Below are positions 58,533-64,000 of a stretch of 64,000 nucleotides of DNA, piece after piece (the first letter of the stretch is position 1; each line of letters begins with the position of its first letter). The notes under the pieces were generated by a model. It had not been told where the DNA came from. It ran no database searches and saw only the letters and a program-made list of their open reading frames with translations. The stretch covers positions 992,001 through 1,056,000 of the forward strand of contig OY970260.1 in the NCBI GenBank assembly GCA_963715625.1, read 5' to 3'. Source of the DNA: VRUE01 sp963715625 (lineage in GTDB: Bacteria; Actinomycetota; Thermoleophilia; Solirubrobacterales; 70-9). The translations under genes were made by a program, and so were the position numbers.

Positions 58533-59228
58533 ATGCCCAACGGATCGACGCGCATCCTCCTCGTCGACGACGAGCAGTCGATCCAGACCCTGCTCAGCTA
58601 CCCGCTGCGCAAGGACGGCTACCACGTCACCTCGGCCCAGGACGGCCGCGAAGCCCTCCAGCGCTTCGAGGAGGGGCGCTTCGACCTCGTCATCCTCGAC
58701 CTGATGCTGCCCAAGCTCGACGGGGTCGAAGTCTGCCGCGAGCTGCGCTCCCGCAGCCAGGTGCCGATCATCATGCTGACCGCGAAGGGAAGCGAGACCG
58801 ACAAGGTGGCAGGGCTCGAGGTCGGCGCCGACGACTACATCACCAAGCCGTTCTCGATGCGCGAGTTCCGCAGCCGGGTCAAGGCCGCCCTGCGCCGTTC
58901 GAGGATGGTGGGCAAGCCACCCGACGAGGAGGAGATCGACCACGGCGAGCTGAAGATCGACTTCGGCCGACGCATGGTCACCCTGCGCGAAGAGGAGGTA
59001 AGCGTCACCTACGTCGAGTTCGAGATCCTCGGCGCGCTGGCCCGCTCGCCCGGCCGCGTGCTCAGCCGGGAGACCCTGCTGGAGCACGTCTGGGGCGACT
59101 CCGAGTACCGCGACCCGCGCACGGTCGACGTTCACATCCGCCACCTGCGAGAGAAGCTCGAGAGCGACCCCAAGGATCCCGAGTTCCTCTTCACCGTGCG
59201 CGGCGTCGGCTACCGGTTCAAGGAGTAG
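58533..59228 (+). CDS. OmpR/PhoB-family response regulator
   Basis: 231 residues. Receiver: ILLVDDEQSIQTLL (acidic pair), phosphorylation aspartate in LVILDLMLPKLDG, MLTAKG threonine and KPFSMRE lysine. Winged-helix: VSVTYVEFEILGALARSPGRVLSRETLLEHVWG and DVHIRHLREKLESDP, GVGYRF. Followed after 7 bp by its kinase. Start at MPNGSTR chosen by homology; a longer frame exists upstream. Confidence 0.93.
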   Translation: MPNGSTRILLVDDEQSIQTLLSYPLRKDGYHVTSAQDGREALQRFEEGRFDLVILDLMLPKLDGVEVCRELRSRSQVPIIMLTAKGSETDKVAGLEVGADDYITKPFSMREFRSRVKAALRRSRMVGKPPDEEEIDHGELKIDFGRRMVTLREEEVSVTYVEFEILGALARSPGRVLSRETLLEHVWGDSEYRDPRTVDVHIRHLREKLESDPKDPEFLFTVRGVGYRFKE

Positions 59229-59235
59229 GCGCCGC

Positions 59236-60306
59236 GTGCCGCGATTCAGGCCAGCCAGCCTCGGCAACCGGATCACCGTGACCGCGGTGGCGATCTCGGT
59301 GGGGACGGTGCTGGTCGTCTACGCCTACACCGTCGCCATCGGCGGTGCGGCGAGCGGCGACGGCCCGGTCAAAGCCCAGATCCTCGTCGGCGGCCTTGTC
59401 GCGGTCCTCGCCACGCTCGGAGTCGGGATCTACTTCGCCCGCCTGGCCGCCAACAACATCCGCAACCTCCAGGACGCCGCGCGCAAGGTCGCCGACGGCA
59501 ACTTCGAGACGCCGATCCCGATCTCCTCGACCGGCCAGCTCGGCCAGCTCGCCCGCACCTTCAACGAGATGCAGCGGCGGCTCGCCGAGCTCGACAGCGC
59601 CCGCAAGCAGTTCATCGCCAACGCCTCGCACGAGCTGCGCACCCCGATCTTCAGCCTCGGCGGCTTCGTCGAGCTGCTCGAGGAGGAGGACCCCAGCCCC
59701 GAGGAGCAGGCCGAGTTCGTGCGGACGATGCGCCAGCAGATCGAGCGCCTGACCAAGCTGACGGCCGACCTGCTCGACCTCTCTCAGCTCGATGCCGGCG
59801 CCGTCGCGATCGAGAGCAGCGACGTCGACCTCAGCGCCGTCGCCCGCGAAGTGGCGCGCGAGATCGGGCCGCGCGCCGATCGGCACGGATCGCGCCTGGA
59901 GTTGCGCACTCCCGCCGTCCCGGTGATCGCCAGCGGCGACCCCGACCGGGTGCGGCAGGTGATCCGTATCCTCCTCGACAACGCCCTCACCCACACGCCA
60001 GAGGGCACCAAGGTGACCGTGACCACCTACTCCGCCAACCGCCGCGCCGAGCTCACCGTCTCCGACGACGGGCCGGGCATTCCCCGCAGCGTGCAGAGCC
60101 GCATCTTCGAGCGCTTCTACACGGCGGACTCCGCCGGTGGCTCGGGGCTGGGCCTGGCGATCGCGCGTGAGCTGGCGCAGCGGATGCAGGGCCGCGTAGG
60201 GATCGCCTCGAGCAAGCGCTTCACCGCCTTCACGCTCGACCTGCCGCACTCGCGCACCGCCGCTCTCCCGCCCGGCCCGAGCGTCGCCTCCAGGGCAGCG
60301 GCGTGA
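59236..60306 (+). CDS. Sensor histidine kinase (HAMP, HisKA, HATPase)
   Basis: 356 residues from GTG. Two membrane helices (about 13-33 and 50-72) with a short outside loop, HAMP, H-box FIANASHELRTPIFSLGGFVELL, N-box RVIRILLDNALTHTPEGT, G boxes VSDDGPGIP and GGSGLGLAIARELA. Small extracellular loop suggests sensing in the membrane. The stop overlaps the htrA start as GTGA. Confidence 0.93.
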   Translation: MPRFRPASLGNRITVTAVAISVGTVLVVYAYTVAIGGAASGDGPVKAQILVGGLVAVLATLGVGIYFARLAANNIRNLQDAARKVADGNFETPIPISSTGQLGQLARTFNEMQRRLAELDSARKQFIANASHELRTPIFSLGGFVELLEEEDPSPEEQAEFVRTMRQQIERLTKLTADLLDLSQLDAGAVAIESSDVDLSAVAREVAREIGPRADRHGSRLELRTPAVPVIASGDPDRVRQVIRILLDNALTHTPEGTKVTVTTYSANRRAELTVSDDGPGIPRSVQSRIFERFYTADSAGGSGLGLAIARELAQRMQGRVGIASSKRFTAFTLDLPHSRTAALPPGPSVASRAAA

Positions 60307-61434
60307 GGAGTGGCCGCGCGTTTTCGGCGCCGCTGGCGCTGGCGCTGGCGCTTGCCGGTTGCGGCAGCTCGGACGGGGACGGGGACGGGGCCTACCGGCA
60401 GGACACCGTCACCACCCAGCAGGTTGTGGTGCAGGCGGCCGGCCGCGGCTTCGACGCGGCCGAGGTCTTCCGCGAGGCCTCGCCCGGGGTGGTCACGATC
60501 CGCTCGGTCTTCGGCGGCGAAGGGGGGGCGGCCGAGGGCTCGGGCTTCGTCCTCGATCGCAGCGGCCGGATCGTCACCAACGCCCACGTCGTCACCGACG
60601 ATTCCAGCGGCGACCGGCGGCCCGCGCGGTTCGTCTACGTCGAGTTCCCGGATCGCAACGTCGTCCCCGCCGAGATCGTCGGCTTCGACCCCTTCGCCGA
60701 CGTCGCCCTGCTGAAGGTCGAGCCAGACGGCTTCGCCCTGCACCCGCTGCGAGCTCGGCGACGACGCGAGCCTCGTCGTCGGCCAACCGGTGGCGGCGAT
60801 CGGCAGCCCCTTCGGCGAGCAGCAGTCGCTCTCGGTCGGGGTCGTCTCGGCGACCGACCGCTCGGTCGAATCGCTGACCAAGTTCCAGATCGAGGGGGCG
60901 ATCCAGACCGATGCCTCGATCAACCCCGGCAACTCGGGCGGCCCGCTGCTCGACGCCGGCGCCCGGGTGATCGGCATCAACCAGCAGATCGAGACCGAAT
61001 CGGGCGCCAACGACGGTGTCGGCTTCGCCGTGCCGGTCTCCGCCGTGAAGCGCTCCATCGCGCAGCTCGAAGACGACGGCGAGGCCGAGTACGCCTACAT
61101 CGGCGTCTCAAGCCAGGCGCTCTACCCGCAGCTGGCGCGCAAGCTGGGGCTCGACACCGACCACGGGGGGCTGCTCGACGAAGTTGTGCCCGGGGCGCCC
61201 GCCGACGAAGCGGGCCTCGAGGGAGGCGACGACCGGATCCGCTTCCAGGCAGGGGCGTACAGCACCGGCGGCGACGTGATCCTCTCCGTGGAAGGGGACC
61301 CGGTGATCGGGCCCGAAGACCTCGCCCGCCTCGTCTCCGAGTACGAACCCGGCGACGAAGTGGAGCTCCTCGTCCTCCACGACGGCGCGCGGGAAGCGGT
61401 CGCGGTCACGCTCGGCAGCCGCCCGGGCGGCTGA
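60303..61434 (+). pseudogene. HtrA/DegP-like serine protease lipoprotein, single frameshift
   Basis: Start GTG; lipobox LALAGCGSS. First part holds catalytic histidine TNAHVVTDD and aspartate ADVALLKVEP; near 60750 (CTGCGAGCTC) one base is missing and the frame changes. Second part holds INPGNSGGPLLD with the serine, then a PDZ domain (VPGAPADEAGLEGGDDRI, GDVILSVEG) to the stop at 61434. All triad residues exist, so a one-base error is as likely as decay. Confidence 0.85.
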
Positions 61435-61468
61435 GGGCTGCCGCCCCTCGCTGCTGTAGAACTCCCCG

Positions 61469-62707
61469 ATGCTTCAGGAAGTCTCCCTCGGCCAGAAGTC
61501 CCTCGCCGACTACACCCACATCGCCGGCAAGGCCACGATCGAGCGCATCCGCGAGCTGGCCGAGCCGATGAAGGGCCACCGCGTGCTGCACGTCAGCGCC
61601 ACCGCCTTCGGCGGCGGCGTCTCGGAGATCCTCTACACGATCGTGCCGCTGATGCGCGACGTCGGCATCGACGCCCACTGGCACGTGATCTTCGGCAAAG
61701 AGGAGTTCTTCAACGCGACCAAGCTCCTGCACAACTCGCTCCAGGGCGCCGAGGAGACGCTGAGCGCGGAGCAGTGGGGGATCTTCGACGAGATCAACGA
61801 GATCAACGCGGAGGGCCTGCAGGGCGAGTGGGACACGATCGTCGTCCACGACCCCCAGCCGATCGGCCTGCGGCGCGGCGCCCGGAAGAAGAGCCGCAAC
61901 TGGATCTGGCGCTGCCACATCGACCTCTCCGAGCCCAACCCGGAGCCGATCGCCCGGCTGCTGCCGATGATCGAGGAATACGACGCGACCGTCTGGCACC
62001 TGCCCGCCTACGTGCCGAAGGACGTCGCAGCCGAAGACGGGGTGCAGATCATCCCGCCGGCGATCGACCCGCTCTCGCCGAAGAACATGGCCTTCTCGCC
62101 CGACGACGCCGCCTTCGTCGCCCGCCAGTTCGGGATCGACGTCGACCGGCCGCTGCTGACCCAGGTCTCCCGCTTCGACCCCTGGAAGGACCCGATGGGC
62201 GTGATCGACGCCTACCGCCTCGTCCACGAGGAGATGCCGAAGGTGCAGCTCGCCCTGGTCGGCTCGATGGCGACCGACGACCCCGAGGGGTGGGAGTTCT
62301 TCCAGCACACCTTCGAGTACGCCGACGGCGACGAGGACATCAAGATCCTCAACAACCTCAACAACGTCGGCGCGATCGAGGTCAACGCCTTCCAGTCGCA
62401 ATCCGACGTCTGCCTGCAGAAGTCGATCCGCGAGGGCTTCGGCCTGACCGTGACCGAGGCGCTCTGGAAGGGGCGCCCGACCGTGGCCGGCAACGTCGGC
62501 GGAATCCCGCTGCAGATCGAGAACGGCGAGAGCGGCTTCCTCGTCGACTCGCCGGAGGAGTGCGCGCAGCGTTGCCTGGAGATCCTCGCCGACCCGGAGC
62601 TGGGCAAGCGCCTCGGCCGCGCCGGCAAGGAACACGCCCGCCAGGAGTTCCTCTCGCCGCGTTTGCTGCGCGACTGGATGGAGTTGCTGTCGGAGCTGGG
62701 CACCTAG
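61469..62707 (+). CDS. treT: Trehalose synthase (glycosyl-transferring, TreT-type GT4)
   Basis: 412 residues. VLHVSATAFGGGVSEILYTIVPLMRDVGIDAHW and WRCHIDLSEPNPE, the donor site QVSRFDPWKDPMGVIDAYRL and SIREGFGLTVTEALWKGRPTVAGNVGGIP. TreT joins NDP-glucose to glucose forming trehalose. Convergent with otsA, so two trehalose routes face each other. Likely leaderless (TAGAAC 61457). Confidence 0.88.
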   Translation: MLQEVSLGQKSLADYTHIAGKATIERIRELAEPMKGHRVLHVSATAFGGGVSEILYTIVPLMRDVGIDAHWHVIFGKEEFFNATKLLHNSLQGAEETLSAEQWGIFDEINEINAEGLQGEWDTIVVHDPQPIGLRRGARKKSRNWIWRCHIDLSEPNPEPIARLLPMIEEYDATVWHLPAYVPKDVAAEDGVQIIPPAIDPLSPKNMAFSPDDAAFVARQFGIDVDRPLLTQVSRFDPWKDPMGVIDAYRLVHEEMPKVQLALVGSMATDDPEGWEFFQHTFEYADGDEDIKILNNLNNVGAIEVNAFQSQSDVCLQKSIREGFGLTVTEALWKGRPTVAGNVGGIPLQIENGESGFLVDSPEECAQRCLEILADPELGKRLGRAGKEHARQEFLSPRLLRDWMELLSELGT

Positions 62708-62722
62708 ACGGGTATCGGGGTG

Positions 62723-62798
62723 GGGATGGCGGGCGCCCTCCCCAAAACGCGCGGCAGGAGCCGCGCTTGAGTGTTTTGGGGAGGGCGCCCGCCATCCC
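62723..62798. repeat. Palindrome N (76 bp) after treT
   Basis: Perfect 26-bp arms beginning GGGATGGCGGGCGCCCTCCC, inner GCGCGGC/GCCGCGC. Between treT and otsA (convergent). May terminate treT. Confidence 0.85.
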
Positions 62799-62927
62799 TC
62801 TCGAAAGCACACAAGGTTCGGAAGCCCAGAACTCGAAGCGCCGTCTCGGCCATCCAATCTCTTTTAAAAGCTTGTGGACCCTGGCGCCGGCTTCGGAGAC
62901 CGGGCGCCACTCGGTGACGTGTCGAGA

Positions 62928-63063
62928 GGAGCCTGGCCGTCCTCCAGGCGAATGTCGCGAAGCGGCCTATGCAATCCGGTGATCGCGCGGCCGCTAGGCC
63001 GCGCTCCTGGTTGCACCGCGCTCACGCGCGGTGCTCAATTCGTCTGGAGGACGGCCAGGCTCC
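62928..63063. repeat. Palindrome O (136 bp) before the otsA stop
   Basis: Perfect 20-bp arms GGAGCCTGGCCGTCCTCCAG and complement, extended by CGAAT/ATTCG; inner hairpin GCACCGCGC/GCGCGGTGC at 63013-63035. The 402-bp gap 62708-63109 holds N and O and nothing else recognisable. Confidence 0.85.
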
Positions 63064-63109
63064 CCCACCCCAACACCCCGCCGAATAACCGTCTTGAAAA
63101 AGCAGGCGC

Positions 63110-64000
63110 CTACCGCACGGGCTCGCGCAGCTCTGCGATGTCGGCCAGCTGCGCGTCGACCCAGTCGCCGGGGTTGCGTGAGAAGACAAGCTCCTTGAGG
63201 TGCTGTGCGCGAACCCGGCGCTCCTCGGGGTCCATCGTCAGGGCCCGGTGGATCGCATCGGCCTGCTCCTGGATGTCGAAGGGGTTGACCGAGAGCGCGC
63301 AGTCGGCGAGCTCCTCGTGGGAGCCGGTGTTCTCGGAGAGCATCAGCACCCCGTCGCGGGTGTTGACGGCGGGCGCCTCCTTGGCGACCAGGTTCATCCC
63401 GTCGAAGATCGAGTTGACCATCAGCAGGTCGAAGTGCTTGTAGCGGGCGACCGCCTCGGGGAAGTTCTCGTAGATCTTCAGGTCGATCGGCATCCAATCG
63501 GTGGTCCCGTGGCTATGGTTGACGACCGCGACCAGGGCCTCGATCCGCTCCAGGTACTCGGCGTACTCGGGGACGTCCTGGCGCGAGGGCTGCAGGTGGG
63601 CGATGAAGGTCACCTGTTCGCGGAACTCGGGGTGCTGGGTGAGGAAGGTGTCGAAGGCGGTGAAGCCGCGCAGCACGTTCTTGGAGAGGTCGGCGCGGTC
63701 GACGCGGATGATCAGGTGCTTGCGGCGGCGCTCCAGCACCTCGCGCTCGGCGGCGGCGACCTGCGGCGACTCGGACACACGGCGCAACCGCTCGGCGTCG
63801 ATCGAGAGCGGGTAGGCACGGGCGTGGGTCTCCCCGCCGGCGTGGCGAACGAGGCAGCGCTCGTAATCGACGTCGGCCTCCAGCAGTTCGTCGCAGCAGC
63901 GGATGAAGTTGACGCAGTAGGCGTGCGTGTGGAAGCCGATGATGTCGTTGGCGAGCATGCCGCGGAAGATCGCCTCGCGGATCCGGCCCGGCAGGATGCG
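63110..64000 (-). CDS. otsA: Alpha,alpha-trehalose-phosphate synthase (GT20), 5' end outside window
   Basis: About 296 C-terminal residues. ILPGRIREAIFRGMLANDIIGFHTHAYCVNFIRCC, DRADLSKNVLRGFTAFDTFL, FPEAVARYKHFDLLMVNSIFDGMNLVAKEAPAVN, VLMLSENTGSHEEL and ALSVNPFDIQEQADAIHRAL are GT20 hallmarks. Makes trehalose-6-phosphate from UDP/ADP-glucose and glucose-6-phosphate. The frame is open to the window edge. Confidence 0.93.
   Translation of the reverse strand, partial: RILPGRIREAIFRGMLANDIIGFHTHAYCVNFIRCCDELLEADVDYERCLVRHAGGETHARAYPLSIDAERLRRVSESPQVAAAEREVLERRRKHLIIRVDRADLSKNVLRGFTAFDTFLTQHPEFREQVTFIAHLQPSRQDVPEYAEYLERIEALVAVVNHSHGTTDWMPIDLKIYENFPEAVARYKHFDLLMVNSIFDGMNLVAKEAPAVNTRDGVLMLSENTGSHEELADCALSVNPFDIQEQADAIHRALTMDPEERRVRAQHLKELVFSRNPGDWVDAQLADIAELREPVR

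Overview
This window is GC-rich actinobacterial-type DNA, densely packed and with frequent GTG/TTG starts. Gene content (CcmABC with fused CobA/HemD, YqhQ-like DUF1385, TreT trehalose synthase, SpoIID-domain protein, K-L-A-N-G-A-V repeat secreted protein, IS701-like element) suggests a Thermoleophilia/Solirubrobacterales-like bacterium. That placement is inference from gene content; no rRNA or marker phylogeny is available here.

Layout. 0-2.1 kb: 3' end of a fumarase and an aldehyde dehydrogenase. 2.2-8.9 kb: SpoIID protein, a divergent Xre/RES toxin-antitoxin pair, YchF, PAP2, a BtrH-like protein and a DUF433/DUF5615 pair. 9-18.5 kb: methyltransferase / methylmalonyl-CoA epimerase operon, DUF1385, a truncated TSUP gene, RarA, MpaB-TetR-ALDH, an ATP-grasp enzyme and a methyltransferase. 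18.5-25.6 kb: a cytochrome c maturation and heme cluster (ccmA-ccmB-ccmC-ccmD-hemA-hemC-cobA/hemD) followed by birA. 25.5-32 kb: large SF2 helicase, TlpA, NfeD-slipin, GalT. 32-42.8 kb: an accessory island with at least five toxin-antitoxin-like modules, membrane proteins each followed by tiny proline-rich peptides, and a 4.8-kb integrative element inserted in a tRNA-Arg(CCT) gene. 42.8-45.6 kb: two secreted proteins, a broken yceH and pyrE. 45.6-47.6 kb: a group II intron. 47.6-55.6 kb: epimerase, L,D-transpeptidase, CPBP protease, small MscS, PBP1A, glycosyltransferase and a flippase-like LPG synthase-fold protein (cell envelope). 55.6-57.3 kb: an IS element with intact ends. 57.3-64 kb: thiL, a response regulator/histidine kinase/HtrA locus, and trehalose genes treT and otsA (the latter runs off the edge).

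The most unusual property is a system of palindromic elements scattered through the whole window. Three sequence families are multicopy with fixed length: A (114 bp, 3 copies), B (47 bp, 3 copies) and C (45 bp, 3 copies). A further pair (D) and about ten single long palindromes complete the set. Many begin at the base next to a stop codon; three lie inside reading frames (thiL, a glycosyltransferase, birA). Family A has helices whose sequences differ between copies but still pair, around a conserved asymmetric core, as expected if the folded hairpin is what is maintained. The second point of interest is the tRNA-linked island, where three unrelated effector genes share one upstream sequence arrangement with a likely leaderless promoter, and where membrane proteins are followed by overlooked proline-rich micro-ORFs.

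Three genes (birA, yceH, htrA) carry a single frame break. They may be real pseudogenes or assembly errors; the raw reads would decide.
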